A DNA stretch of 64,000 bases from Arenibacter nanhaiticus (GTDB taxonomy: Bacteria > Bacteroidota > Bacteroidia > Flavobacteriales > Flavobacteriaceae), in assembly GCF_900141935.1 (NCBI RefSeq), contig NZ_FQYX01000001.1, forward strand, positions 239,550 to 303,549, given 5' to 3'. How positions within the stretch are numbered: the stretch's first letter is position 1; each line of letters begins with the position of its first letter. Both the position numbers and the translations under genes were made by a program. Below are positions 1 through 8,502 of the stretch, in pieces. The notes below the pieces were generated by a model that saw only the letters and a list, made by a program, of their open reading frames with translations, was not told the origin of the DNA and made no database searches.

Positions 1-1138
1 GGATAAGGGCGTTTGCCCCAGCAGACAGTAACATGGCGGTCCTTACGATGCCACGTGATAGGAAATTGGGCTGAAAACGCTCTTTAGACTCCCCTTCCCT
101 GGAAAGGTTTATTTCGGTTTCTGCTACGTAACGTGCCTTTTTGGAAAACCATAAGGTGATAACCATGATCATTCCGGCAACAAATAACAATACCGTAGGC
201 GTAGGAACTTTTTTAGCCAATATGTTCATGCTGAATTCCGTCGCAGGGATACCAGAGGCACTCCATGCTTCAAAAGACTGCCAAGCGGCGATCGGAACAC
301 CGATAAAGTTTACCAAGTCGTTCCCCGCAAAGGCCAAGGCCAAGGCAAAGGTACCAGCGACAATGATAAGTTTGTAGATATCGTATTTTAAAACGGAAGA
401 GACAATGTAAGAAATTGCAGAACAAACAACAAGACTTCCAACGATGATCACTTTGGTGCTGTGTTGAATAAAGTATAACACATCTTCACTGACAAAGGTG
501 GCTCCTTTTAAACCTTTGATCAATATAAAATAAGTGATGGCGGTTAAAGCAGCCCCTCCAAATAGGGCGCCCACCCATTTCGGTTTTTTTCTAAAATCGA
601 AAGAAAGCAATAAACGGGAAAAATATTGGACCAAGGCCCCTATGGTAAAGGCAATGACCACCGAGAGCAAAATACCCAATATAATTTCTGTGGCCTTGGA
701 AGTGTTAATATGGTTGTAAACATCCATATAGTCGCCCGTTGTATTGGCAACTTTTATAAAGGCCATTGCAACGGCAGCTCCCAAAAGTTCAAAAACGATC
801 GATACCGTCGTAGAGGTAGGCATCCCTATGGTATTGAAAAAATCCAGGAGAAGAATGTCGGTGATCATGACCGCCATAAAGATAATCATAATCTCACTGA
901 ACATAAATTCACTCGGATTAAAGATCCCTTTTCTGGCAACCTCCATCATTCCGCTCGAAAATATGGCACCTATGGCAATTCCCAAGCTGGCAACGATCAT
1001 GATGGTCCTAAAAGAAATCGCCTTGGAACCAATGGCAGAATTCAGGAAATTAACGGCATCATTACTAACGCCTACTACCAAATCTGCCGCTGCCAAAAAG
1101 ACAAGGGCAATAATCATTAAGAAATATATATTATCCAT
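1..1138 (-). CDS. PiT-family inorganic phosphate transporter (3' end outside window)
   Basis: The frame is open from the ATG at 1138 to the left edge, so only about the first 379 residues are visible. It is a polytopic membrane protein. Near the N-terminus it has VSNDAVNFLNS and further on GNDLVNFIG, the paired GxNDxxN-type signatures of the PiT (PF01384) phosphate:cation symporters, one per half of the pseudo-symmetric fold. PiT proteins move phosphate by low-affinity symport across the inner membrane. It sits 129 bp behind phoU on the same strand but has its own promoter-like sequence, so it may be transcribed separately as the housekeeping uptake route while Pst serves during starvation. 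The family call is firm; the exact ion coupled is not readable. Confidence 0.9.
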   Translation of the reverse strand, partial: MDNIYFLMIIALVFLAAADLVVGVSNDAVNFLNSAIGSKAISFRTIMIVASLGIAIGAIFSSGMMEVARKGIFNPSEFMFSEIMIIFMAVMITDILLLDFFNTIGMPTSTTVSIVFELLGAAVAMAFIKVANTTGDYMDVYNHINTSKATEIILGILLSVVIAFTIGALVQYFSRLLLSFDFRKKPKWVGALFGGAALTAITYFILIKGLKGATFVSEDVLYFIQHSTKVIIVGSLVVCSAISYIVSSVLKYDIYKLIIVAGTFALALAFAGNDLVNFIGVPIAAWQSFEAWSASGIPATEFSMNILAKKVPTPTVLLFVAGMIMVITLWFSKKARYVAETEINLSREGESKERFQPNFLSRGIVRTAMLLSAGANALI

Positions 1139-1163
1139 AACTATTTGTTAAAAAGCAACGGTG

Positions 1164-1171
1164 CAAACCTA
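1164..1171 (-). promoter_or_regulatory. Putative -7 promoter box of the PiT gene
   Basis: TAGGTTTG on the minus strand matches the Bacteroidota -7 consensus TAnnTTTG and lies 26 bp upstream of the PiT start codon. A clear -33 TTG at the usual spacing is not seen. Confidence 0.4.
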
Positions 1172-1267
1172 ATTAAAACCTAACAATCTTGGATATTAAT
1201 TTGGTAATAATTTATAAAAAAATAGAGAGTGACAATACATTACACAACAAGGGAATGGCCTTTGTTC

Positions 1268-1930
1268 CTATTTTTTTTTCTTGTGCTTTACTACTTCGGC
1301 TTCTATATAAAAAATAATTTCCTCGGCAATATTTTTAAGCAGATCGCCTACCCTTTCCATTTTTTTTACTACCGAGAATAAAATCAAGGATTGTTTAATA
1401 ACGGCGATATCCTTTTTTATTTCTTCTTCGATAATTCCAAAGGAGTCTCTGTTGATCTGATCTAGGATCTTATCCTTTTTAAAGACCTTTCTGGCCAGGC
1501 TTACGTCTTTCTCCTCATAGGCGGTCGTAATATAGTTGAACATCTCCATGATGGTGCTGTACATTTTTTCGAATTGTAAGACCTGGAATAATTCGGGTTT
1601 AATTTTCTCGTCCATATCGTCTACATAGCGCGAAATACTATAAGCATGGTCAGCGATACGTTCTAGGTCGAAATTAATTTTCCTGATGGCCATGACAAAG
1701 CGTAGGTCTATGGCTACGGGATTGTACAGGGCCAAGAATTTTTCACAATCTTCCTCTATCTTTAGATCTAGGGCGTTAACACGGGCTTCTTTAGTGATGA
1801 CTTCCTCTGCCAGATCGCTATCGTGCTCCATAAAGGCTTCCTTTGCCTTTTCCATTTGGGATTTGCAAAGAGTAAGCATTTTAAAACCAGCTTGGTTTAT
1901 AACGTCTCGTTGGTGGGTTGCATTTGCCAT
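1268..1930 (-). CDS. phoU: Phosphate signalling protein PhoU
   Basis: A 220-residue soluble, all-helical protein of two tandem PhoU domains (PF01895). Each domain shows the acidic metal-binding helix: DLERIADHA around residues 89-96 and MERVGDLLK around 191-199. PhoU couples the state of the Pst transporter to the PhoR/PhoB-type two-component system and restrains uptake when phosphate is plentiful. It is the last gene of the pst cluster, starting 11 nt after the pstB stop codon. A TTG two codons upstream could also start the frame, but the ATG at 1930 is preferred. No phoR/phoB pair is in the window. The call rests on sequence motifs and on its canonical position. Confidence 0.95.
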   Translation of the reverse strand: MANATHQRDVINQAGFKMLTLCKSQMEKAKEAFMEHDSDLAEEVITKEARVNALDLKIEEDCEKFLALYNPVAIDLRFVMAIRKINFDLERIADHAYSISRYVDDMDEKIKPELFQVLQFEKMYSTIMEMFNYITTAYEEKDVSLARKVFKKDKILDQINRDSFGIIEEEIKKDIAVIKQSLILFSVVKKMERVGDLLKNIAEEIIFYIEAEVVKHKKKK

Positions 1931-1941
1931 ATACAAATTGT

Positions 1942-2781
1942 TTATCCGAACCTACCGGTAATGTAGTTTTCGGTTTGTTTTTTTTCTGGGTTAGTAAAGA
2001 TATTCTTTGTTTTATTAAATTCTATGAGTTCCCCCAGGTAGAAAAAGGCAGTATAATCACTGATTCTACTGGCTTGTTGCATATTATGGGTAACAATAAC
2101 AATGGTATATTTCTGTTTTAGCTGAAAGATAAGTTCTTCAATTTTTGCCGTAGAAATAGGGTCTAATGCAGAGGTAGGTTCGTCCATTAAAATAATGGAA
2201 GGTTCTACCGCCAAGGTCCTTGCAATGCACAAACGTTGTTGTTGTCCTCCTGAAAGGGCCAGTCCCGATTTTTTTAAATCGTCCTTAACTTCCTCCCATA
2301 ATCCTACTTGTTTCAAAGAAGAAATTACACGGTCATTGATCAACTGTTTGTCCTTGATGCCTTGTATTTTGAGGCCATAGGCAACATTGTCGAATATTGA
2401 TTTTGGAAAGGGGTTCGGTTTTTGAAAAACCATTCCTACCTCCTTGCGCAACTCTTCGACATTCACATTTTTCTTGTAAATGTTTTGTCCGTTGATCTTA
2501 ATTTTTCCTTCTAGAGAAAATCCGTCTACATAATCGTTCATCCTATTGAATAGGCGAAGGAAAGTAGATTTTCCACATCCCGATGGGCCAATAAAAGCAG
2601 TTACTGTATTTGGTTTAATACTCATGCTAATGCCTTTGATGGCATTAAACTCTTCGTACCAAACCTTAATATTTTTGGTTTCTATTTTCGGGGTCTTTTT
2701 AAGGCTAGTATCGACAATGCTATCTAGTACTACACCTTTTTTCTTTGGATTCTCCATAGTTATTTCCATTTCTTTTGCCAT
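1942..2781 (-). CDS. pstB: Phosphate ABC transporter ATP-binding protein PstB
   Basis: 279 residues with the complete ABC ATPase set: Walker [10 protein letters not shown] at 65-73, Q-loop Gln120, signature LSGGQQQR at 176-183, Walker B IILMDE at 196-201 and switch His232. About 30 residues precede the ABC core, slightly longer than E. coli PstB. It energises high-affinity phosphate import through PstC/PstA on the cytoplasmic side of the inner membrane. The start ATG at 2781 lies inside pstA (22-nt overlap), indicating translational coupling. Confidence 0.97.
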   Translation of the reverse strand: MAKEMEITMENPKKKGVVLDSIVDTSLKKTPKIETKNIKVWYEEFNAIKGISMSIKPNTVTAFIGPSGCGKSTFLRLFNRMNDYVDGFSLEGKIKINGQNIYKKNVNVEELRKEVGMVFQKPNPFPKSIFDNVAYGLKIQGIKDKQLINDRVISSLKQVGLWEEVKDDLKKSGLALSGGQQQRLCIARTLAVEPSIILMDEPTSALDPISTAKIEELIFQLKQKYTIVIVTHNMQQASRISDYTAFFYLGELIEFNKTKNIFTNPEKKQTENYITGRFG

Positions 2782-3614
2782 TTATTTCTAAAGTATACCG
2801 CTATACCGTTCATTATAAAAGTGATGCCCAATAATATGATAATCGCAGCGGCGGCGTTTTCTATAAATCCTGCTTGTGGCCTAGAGATCCAATTGAATAT
2901 TTGGATGGGCATGACCGAAAATTCATCCATGGGGCTTTGAGGGACAAAGGGCACATAGGCCAAAGCTCCTACGACTATTAAAGGGGCTGTCTCTCCCACA
3001 GCTCTGGAAAGGGCCAGGATGACCCCGGTAAGGATTCCTCCTCCCGAAGCGGGAAGAATTTGGTGCCAGATAGTTTGCCATTTTGAGGCTCCCAAGGCAA
3101 AGGAAGCATCTTTAATAGATTGTGGCACCGCTTTAATAGCTTCTCTTGTCGATACGATTACGATAGGAAGTATCAGCAGGGACAAGGTTAAACTACCTGC
3201 TAGGACACTAGCTCCCAAATTCATGATTCTTACAAATACTTCCAATCCCAGAAGCCCGTATATGATAGATGGGACACCGGCTAAATTAGAGATGTTGATT
3301 TCTAACAATCCGGCCAGTTTGTTATTCTTAGCGTATTCTTCCAAATAAATACCAGCCGCAACGCCAACCGGAAAAGCTATGATGGTGGTAAGGGCTAAAA
3401 TCCATATACTCCCCATTAAGGCAGTATAAATACCGGAGTTTTCGGCCTTTCGAGAGGGAAGATCGGTAATAAAGTCCCAATCGATTCTACGAATACCATC
3501 AATAAGAATGTCACCAATAAAAATGGTCAACAACACCAATCCTATAACGGTACAGAATATACCCCAAAATTTGAAAACCTGGTCTTTCCACCTATTTTTT
3601 TGAATGTTATTCAT
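2760..3614 (-). CDS. pstA: Phosphate ABC transporter permease PstA
   Basis: 284-residue inner-membrane permease with about six hydrophobic segments. The cytoplasmic EAA-type coupling loop ([15 protein letters not shown]) lies near residues 167-181, followed by RAVGETAPL around 204-212, both typical of the PstA/PstC branch of BPD_transp_1. It pairs with PstC to form the channel for phosphate delivered by PstS. The ATG at 3614 overlaps the end of pstC by 8 nt. PstA rather than PstC is assigned from gene order and from its closer placement to pstB. Confidence 0.95.
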   Translation of the reverse strand: MNNIQKNRWKDQVFKFWGIFCTVIGLVLLTIFIGDILIDGIRRIDWDFITDLPSRKAENSGIYTALMGSIWILALTTIIAFPVGVAAGIYLEEYAKNNKLAGLLEINISNLAGVPSIIYGLLGLEVFVRIMNLGASVLAGSLTLSLLILPIVIVSTREAIKAVPQSIKDASFALGASKWQTIWHQILPASGGGILTGVILALSRAVGETAPLIVVGALAYVPFVPQSPMDEFSVMPIQIFNWISRPQAGFIENAAAAIIILLGITFIMNGIAVYFRNKWQKKWK

Positions 3615-4485
3615 ATTTCTCCTGGTATTTTTTTCTGATTCTATAACTCAATGTGTTCAACAAGAAGGTAAACGTAAACAAGGTGATCCCTGCTGCAAAT
3701 ATGGTTCTGTATTCTAGGGATCCGTGCTGTACATCCCCTAGGCTTACCTGTACAATGTAGGCGGTAATTGTCTCTACCGGTACTGTAGGGTCTAGGGTTA
3801 GTCTTGGTTGTTGGCCGGCCGCTATCGCTACAATCATGGTTTCCCCAATAGCTCTTGAAATAGCCAAAATTATGGAGACGATGATCCCGGAGGAGGCCGC
3901 AGGGACAATGACCTTAAAGGCGGTCTGTAATTTTGTAGCCCCCATACCATAAGAAGCTTCACGAAGGGAAGCAGGAACGGCATGTAAGGCATCCTCACTA
4001 ATAGAAGATATATAAGGAATAATCATGATCCCCATCACTATCCCGGCAGAAAGAGAGTTAAAGCCGGCAAGATCGGGAAAGAATCCTTGTAAAAAAGGCG
4101 TTACTACGACCAAGGCAAAGAAACCATAAACTACGGTAGGGATAGAGGCCAATAGCTCTAATAAGGGTTTAACGGCTTTTCTAAAAGCTTTAGGGGCGTA
4201 TTCGCTTAAGTAAATACTTATGGTCAACCCAATAGGCAAGGCCACGGATATCGCAATAAAAGAAGTGAGCAAGGTTCCAGAGAGCAGGGGCAATATCCCA
4301 AAGTGTTTCTCGGTAAACAATGGAGTCCATTGGGTATCGGTTAAAAAATCGAAAATGGAAACCTCACTGAAGAATTGAATGGCTTCAATAGAAAGTACCA
4401 ATATAATGCCCAGAGTTACGGCAATGGTTATTAAGGCGCTTGTCATAAGCGTTTTCTCAATAATAAGCTCTTTTATTTTGCGCAT
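3607..4485 (-). CDS. pstC: Phosphate ABC transporter permease PstC
   Basis: 292-residue permease with an N-terminal transmembrane helix (about 12-35), five further hydrophobic segments and the EAA loop LREASYGMGATKLQ near 174-187, followed by RAIGETM around 211-217. It forms the heterodimeric phosphate channel with PstA. It is the first gene after the pstS-pstC spacer, which contains a strong stem-loop (4501-4535), so its expression probably depends on read-through from the pstS promoter. No separate promoter was recognised in the 67-bp spacer. Confidence 0.95.
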   Translation of the reverse strand: MRKIKELIIEKTLMTSALITIAVTLGIILVLSIEAIQFFSEVSIFDFLTDTQWTPLFTEKHFGILPLLSGTLLTSFIAISVALPIGLTISIYLSEYAPKAFRKAVKPLLELLASIPTVVYGFFALVVVTPFLQGFFPDLAGFNSLSAGIVMGIMIIPYISSISEDALHAVPASLREASYGMGATKLQTAFKVIVPAASSGIIVSIILAISRAIGETMIVAIAAGQQPRLTLDPTVPVETITAYIVQVSLGDVQHGSLEYRTIFAAGITLFTFTFLLNTLSYRIRKKYQEKYE

Positions 4486-4500
4486 GGAAGCAGGTTTAAA

Positions 4501-4535
4501 AAAAGAAAATCAGGAGCAGGATAACTCCTGATTTT
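4501..4535 (-). terminator. Intercistronic terminator/attenuator between pstS and pstC
   Basis: On the minus strand an 11-bp perfect stem (arms 4525-4535 and 4506-4516, 8-nt loop) is followed by a T-rich run (CTTTTTTT). This is a canonical intrinsic-terminator shape placed between the binding-protein gene and the permease genes, with no promoter recognised after it. It could trim most transcripts after pstS and so raise PstS relative to the membrane complex. Confidence 0.8.
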
Positions 4536-4552
4536 CGAAATAAATCTGGATT

Positions 4553-5497
4553 TTATTGATTGTCGGCAACAAAAGATTTAAAACTTTCTTTTTGTTGTGT
4601 GTACTTTTCCTCTGGTAGTGGAATGTATCCTACATCTGTTGCCAATTCTCCTGCAGTTTCCAAATAGAAGTTTACAAACTCAACCACTTCAGGCGATTTT
4701 ACAGAAGTACTGTTAACGTATACAAACAGGGGTCTAGACAAAGGAGAATAGGTGCCGTTCTTAACAGTTTCTATGCTCGGTTTTACGACCTCGGTCCCAT
4801 TATGAACCCCTATTAGGGATAATTTATCCTTGTTTTCGGAATAGTAAGCCAATCCAAAGAAACCAAGGGAATATTTATCGCCAGAAATACCTTGTACCAA
4901 AACATGGTCGTCTTCACTGGCCGTAAAGTCACCTCTACTAGAACCGCTTTTTCCAACAACGGCTTCCGTGAAATAGTCATAAGTTCCGGAAGCAACACCA
5001 GGACCGTACAAATGTATTTCTTCGTCAGGCCACTCTGGACGGATCTGATTCCATTTCATGATGGTTCCCTGTGCTGCAGGCTCCCATATTTTCTTTAATT
5101 CTTCAATTGTAAAGCTGTCTACCCAAGTGTTTTCCGGGTTTACCAATACTGCCAAACCATCATAGGCTACTTCTAACTCTAGGTAATTGATGTTATTTTC
5201 TTTACAAATGGCAATTTCTTTGTCCTTAATAGGACGCGAAGCATTGGAAATATTGGTTTCTCCTCTAGAAAACTTTTGGAATCCACCTCCAGTACCAGAC
5301 ACTCCTATGGTAACCTTTACATCGGGCTGTACATTTCTAAATTCCTCGGCAACAGCTTCTGACACAGGGAATACGGTACTGGAACCATCTATTTTAATGG
5401 TGCCATTCAATGCCTGGGCATCTCCTTTTTTCTCATTCTTACTTCCGCAGGCACCTAAGGTCAAGGCCAGGGATAGGATACAAACAACTTTTTTCAT
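4553..5497 (-). CDS. pstS: Phosphate-binding lipoprotein PstS
   Basis: 314 residues with an N-terminal lipoprotein signal ending in LGAC (Cys17). Phosphate-binding motifs of the PBP-like fold are visible: DGSSTVFPVSE shortly after the signal, and GVSGTGGGFQKF followed by NISNASRPIK, typical of PstS. It captures periplasmic phosphate and hands it to PstCAB. The gene is the first of pstSCAB-phoU. A Pho-box-like direct repeat lies 65-81 bp upstream of its ATG, and a terminator follows it, so it should be the most strongly expressed gene of the cluster during phosphate limitation. Confidence 0.97.
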   Translation of the reverse strand: MKKVVCILSLALTLGACGSKNEKKGDAQALNGTIKIDGSSTVFPVSEAVAEEFRNVQPDVKVTIGVSGTGGGFQKFSRGETNISNASRPIKDKEIAICKENNINYLELEVAYDGLAVLVNPENTWVDSFTIEELKKIWEPAAQGTIMKWNQIRPEWPDEEIHLYGPGVASGTYDYFTEAVVGKSGSSRGDFTASEDDHVLVQGISGDKYSLGFFGLAYYSENKDKLSLIGVHNGTEVVKPSIETVKNGTYSPLSRPLFVYVNSTSVKSPEVVEFVNFYLETAGELATDVGYIPLPEEKYTQQKESFKSFVADNQ

Positions 5498-5561
5498 GTT
5501 ATCTTTTGGATTTATATTGTATAAATAATTTTTAAAATTAGATACTTTAAAGTCGGGCCGG

Positions 5562-5578
5562 GTTAACTGAAGGTTAAG
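5562..5578 (-). promoter_or_regulatory. Predicted Pho box upstream of pstS
   Basis: The minus strand reads CTTAACCTTCAGTTAAC: two TTAAC half-sites in direct orientation with an 11-bp period, the arrangement expected for PhoB/PhoP-family binding. A nearly identical site (one base different in the core) precedes the porin gene. The spacing and position are seen; the regulator is inferred from family knowledge. Confidence 0.65.
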
Positions 5579-5616
5579 AAGCTATGGACCTTAAGTAATT
5601 GGTTGTAAATTATTGT

Positions 5617-6819
5617 TTAGAAATGAATATCCATTTGAAGGCGGAACATAAGTTCGTCCTTGCCGGCATCTAGGGATAAGTAACTTATATCTGACTGAAC
5701 CTTTAATTTATGCCCAGCAATGTATTTTGACAAGCCTAGGGTGTATTGGTTTTCCGGTGCTTTTCCGGTAATATCCTGATCTAGGGTAATATTGGTATAT
5801 CTTCCAGAAACCTCCCAGTTTTTCTTAAATAGATAGCCTGTTTGTAGGTTTAATCCGCTTCCTACCTGTACTTTATCACCCGTTAGGGTACCGTCAGAAT
5901 TTTTAGCCAAGGGATCTTTGGCATCTCTATGTGCGTATTCGCCCATAAATGAAAAGCCATTATATTTAAACATAGCATCTAAAAAGAAGGTGCTGATGTT
6001 AGTGGAGTAAAATCCGCTTTCATCGTCAATGGTCATATAAGAACCTTGGTTACTTCTGTTTTTTACGGCATCTTGGTTAAAGTCGTAGGTTGCTCCTATC
6101 ATTAGTTTTGGCGATGGTTCCCTTTGTAAATCTCCTCCTTGGTAATCTCCCTTAAAGGTTCCAAAAGGTAAAAGCTCTAGTCTTGAGGTGTATTGGTAGC
6201 CACCTAAATTGGCAGAAGTAATGTTTCGGCCTTCACCTTGAGAAATCGCAAATTTTTCGCGAATGACAAAGTTATCGCTTACATCGATCTGGTGTCTTAA
6301 CTGAATCCCAATATCCCTGTCCAAGTTGAACCTGCTATTTAATAGGGAACGGTCTACCATTTGTAGGTTGGCAGAAGATACTACACGCTCTAAATTCCCT
6401 GGAAGTTTGGTTTGTCCTACCCAAAGGTCAAAATTCTCGTAGAAGTTCCATTTGGCAACGGCATCTAAAATATATCTTGGCGCATTGCTGGTGAATTCCG
6501 AAGCTCCGGATATATCTCTATTCGATAGGCCTAACTCTACTTTATATCTTAATTTTGGAGAGTAGGCGAACCCTTCAAATTTTAACCTCGATCTGCGGAT
6601 CATAAAACGAGTCTCGGGATCAACAAGGTCGTTGTTGTTTCCTTCTTCCCAATTGGCGATGCCTAGAATTTGCATTCTAAAGCCAATCTTCATACTAAAA
6701 GTACTGTCTTTTCCAACCAAATTAAATAACCCTTTTCCAAAAGCAGGAGCATTGCTGTCCTGGGCAAAGGATGTCGAAATAGCAAATAATAAAGTGATTA
6801 CTAGGATCTTAATTTTCAT
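5617..6819 (-). CDS. Phosphate-selective porin O/P family outer-membrane protein
   Basis: 400 residues with signal peptide (MKIKILVITLLFA..FAQ), then an amphipathic beta-rich sequence of the OprO/OprP-like porin family (PF07396), including the RSRLKFEG and YKVELGLSN strands and a C-terminal aromatic residue (LQMDIHF). It would let phosphate or polyphosphate cross the outer membrane ahead of PstS. An upstream in-frame TTG at 6843 is rejected because it would leave only 16 bp to the Pho box; the ATG at 6819 begins a proper signal peptide. The gene lies 119 bp upstream of pstS with its own Pho box, so the two probably belong to one regulon. True phosphate selectivity is inferred from context. 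Confidence 0.88.
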   Translation of the reverse strand: MKIKILVITLLFAISTSFAQDSNAPAFGKGLFNLVGKDSTFSMKIGFRMQILGIANWEEGNNNDLVDPETRFMIRRSRLKFEGFAYSPKLRYKVELGLSNRDISGASEFTSNAPRYILDAVAKWNFYENFDLWVGQTKLPGNLERVVSSANLQMVDRSLLNSRFNLDRDIGIQLRHQIDVSDNFVIREKFAISQGEGRNITSANLGGYQYTSRLELLPFGTFKGDYQGGDLQREPSPKLMIGATYDFNQDAVKNRSNQGSYMTIDDESGFYSTNISTFFLDAMFKYNGFSFMGEYAHRDAKDPLAKNSDGTLTGDKVQVGSGLNLQTGYLFKKNWEVSGRYTNITLDQDITGKAPENQYTLGLSKYIAGHKLKVQSDISYLSLDAGKDELMFRLQMDIHF

Positions 6820-6858
6820 TTTTATTAGTTTTTGTCGCTGCAAAGAACTAACAGTAAT

Positions 6859-6875
6859 GTTAACTTAAGGTTAAC
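6859..6875 (-). promoter_or_regulatory. Predicted Pho box upstream of the porin gene
   Basis: The minus strand reads GTTAACCTTAAGTTAAC, direct TTAAC half-sites with an 11-bp period, 40 bp upstream of the porin ATG. It differs from the pstS site at a single core position, giving the local consensus TTAACCTTMAGTTAAC. Confidence 0.65.
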
Positions 6876-6900
6876 TGAAAAACAATTTTACTTTAAGTAA

Positions 6901-6965
6901 AAAAGCTACCTTGGCCAGAGGTAGCTTTATTGATCTCCAATAATTTAGTCGACAAAAACTAATAA
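6901..6965 (-). ncRNA. Putative small RNA, antisense to the porin translation-start region
   Basis: On the minus strand 6965-6950 reads TTATTAGTTTTTGTCG, a perfect 16-nt complement of the porin mRNA leader just upstream of its ATG (6822-6837). This is followed by a 9-bp stem-loop (arms 6920-6928 and 6902-6910) and a T-run (GCTTTTTT), an intrinsic terminator shape with no coding gene upstream to terminate. Together they look like the 3' part of a short RNA that could pair with and mask the porin start. No convincing promoter was found, so the 5' end is unknown. It may instead be just an inverted repeat plus a stray hairpin. Confidence 0.35.
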
Positions 6966-7152
6966 TTTAAGGAAAATCAGCTTTGTCTTAAGACGTGTGC
7001 TAAATTCGCCTTTATTGTTAATGTTGATGTAAACTCAATATTAATTTAATATTAAGCTTGCTGCTTTCCCAATAAAAAGGGAATTTATAGGTCTAGTTTT
7101 AATTATGTAGAAAAGTGCCAATCGTGTATATTGCATGTATTAATAAGCAGTT
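6966..7152. other. Porin-dgt divergent spacer, remainder
   Basis: The divergent spacer (6820-7152) holds the porin leader, the Pho box and the terminator-ended stretch described separately. The rest, up to the dgt start, is AT-rich and holds no recognisable gene or strong consensus promoter. Confidence 0.5.
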
Positions 7153-8496
7153 ATGAATTGGGAACAACTACTATCGCTAAAACGATTTGGAGACAGACAT
7201 AAAAGGATTAGAAAGGAACAGGACGAAACCCGTTTGGGCTTTGAGGTCGATTATGACCGAGTCATATTTTCTTCGGCCTTTAGAAGTTTACAAGATAAGA
7301 CACAGGTGATACCGCTTTCGAAAACCGATTTTGTACACACCCGTTTAACCCATAGTTTAGAAGTTTCTGTCGTTGGGAGGAGTCTTGGAAGGATCGCGGG
7401 CCGGAAAATATTGGAGAAGCATCCTTATTTACGGGAGATACACGGATATCAATTTAACGATTTTGGGGCTATCGTTGCCGCGGCGGCTTTGGCACACGAT
7501 ATTGGGAACCCACCCTTTGGACATAGCGGCGAAAAGGCAATAGGGGAATATTTTAAGACGGGGAAGGGGCAGCAATATGCGGCGGTATTATCGGAAAAAG
7601 AATTTCAGGACATCGCCGATTTTGAGGGGAATGCCAATGGTTTTAAACTATTGTCGGAATCGCGCACCGGGGTAGCGGGCGGACTAAGGCTTAGTTATGC
7701 CACCTTGGGGGCTTTTATGAAGTATCCCAAAGAATCCCTGCCTATAAAACCTACCAAACACATTGCCGATAAAAAGTTTGGGTTTTTTCAGTCTGATGTG
7801 GCTTCTTTTGAAGAAATAGCCAAGGAATTGGGACTTATTCAGACTAGAAGTGGCAAGGATATCGGCTATTGCAGACACCCCTTGACCTTTTTGGTAGAAG
7901 CAGCAGACGATATTTGTTATACCATCATAGATTTTGAGGATGGTATTAACCTAGGACTTATTTCCGAGGACTACGCCTTGGAATACCTAATAAAATTGGT
8001 GAAAGACTCCATTAATATCCAGAAATACCACGAGTTGGTGTATCGGGAAGATAGGATAAGCTATTTAAGGGCCTTGGCCATTAATACTTTAATTTCGGAT
8101 GCTATCGATGTTTTTGTGGCTCATGAAGAAGCAATATTAAAGGGAGAATTTACGGTGTCCTTGTTAGAAAAGAGCAAATTTAAGGCTCAAATAAACGACA
8201 TCATTGACCTCAGTGTACGAAAGATCTATGAATCGCAAGAAGTGATCGAAAAGGAAATTGCGGGCTATAAAATTATATCCGATATTCTAGATGTGTATAC
8301 GACCGCCTTGATTAGGGACCGGGAAGGAAACAGTTCTAATTACGATCAGCTGATGATAGCTACCCTGCCTGAATTTTACAGGCAGAGCGATACCTCTGTA
8401 TATAAGATCTTATTAAATACTTGTTGCTATGTTGCTAGTTTATCGGATAGTGCTGCCGTACATATTCACAATAAAATTATGGGTAAAACACTCTAG
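7153..8496 (+). CDS. dgt: Deoxyguanosinetriphosphate triphosphohydrolase (dGTPase)
   Basis: 447 residues of the HD-domain dNTP triphosphohydrolase family. The N-terminal RxxR/H motif VHTRLTHS (His62, His67) and the HD doublet LAHDIGNPPFGH (His115-Asp116) are present, with a later metal-ligand region AADDICYTIID. These proteins hydrolyse dGTP (often other dNTPs) to nucleoside and tripolyphosphate, limiting dNTP pools. The gene is monocistronic and converges on the DUF3078 gene with only 6 nt between stop codons. Length and motifs fit the Dgt type 1/2 family; substrate breadth cannot be read. Confidence 0.93.
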   Translation: MNWEQLLSLKRFGDRHKRIRKEQDETRLGFEVDYDRVIFSSAFRSLQDKTQVIPLSKTDFVHTRLTHSLEVSVVGRSLGRIAGRKILEKHPYLREIHGYQFNDFGAIVAAAALAHDIGNPPFGHSGEKAIGEYFKTGKGQQYAAVLSEKEFQDIADFEGNANGFKLLSESRTGVAGGLRLSYATLGAFMKYPKESLPIKPTKHIADKKFGFFQSDVASFEEIAKELGLIQTRSGKDIGYCRHPLTFLVEAADDICYTIIDFEDGINLGLISEDYALEYLIKLVKDSINIQKYHELVYREDRISYLRALAINTLISDAIDVFVAHEEAILKGEFTVSLLEKSKFKAQINDIIDLSVRKIYESQEVIEKEIAGYKIISDILDVYTTALIRDREGNSSNYDQLMIATLPEFYRQSDTSVYKILLNTCCYVASLSDSAAVHIHNKIMGKTL

Positions 8497-8502
8497 TTCA
8501 AT

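Noticed and set aside
626..1151. Long plus-strand open frames opposite the PiT gene
   Set aside because: They lie fully antisense to a well-supported membrane transporter and their translations look like reversed-codon shadows with no domain.
1201..1267. Terminator after phoU
   Set aside because: Only an imperfect AACAAAGG/CCTTGTT pairing with no T-run directly after it was found.
6820..6843. TTG start giving the porin eight extra residues
   Set aside because: It would put the start only 16 bp from the Pho box and in front of a proper signal peptide that has its own ATG at 6819.
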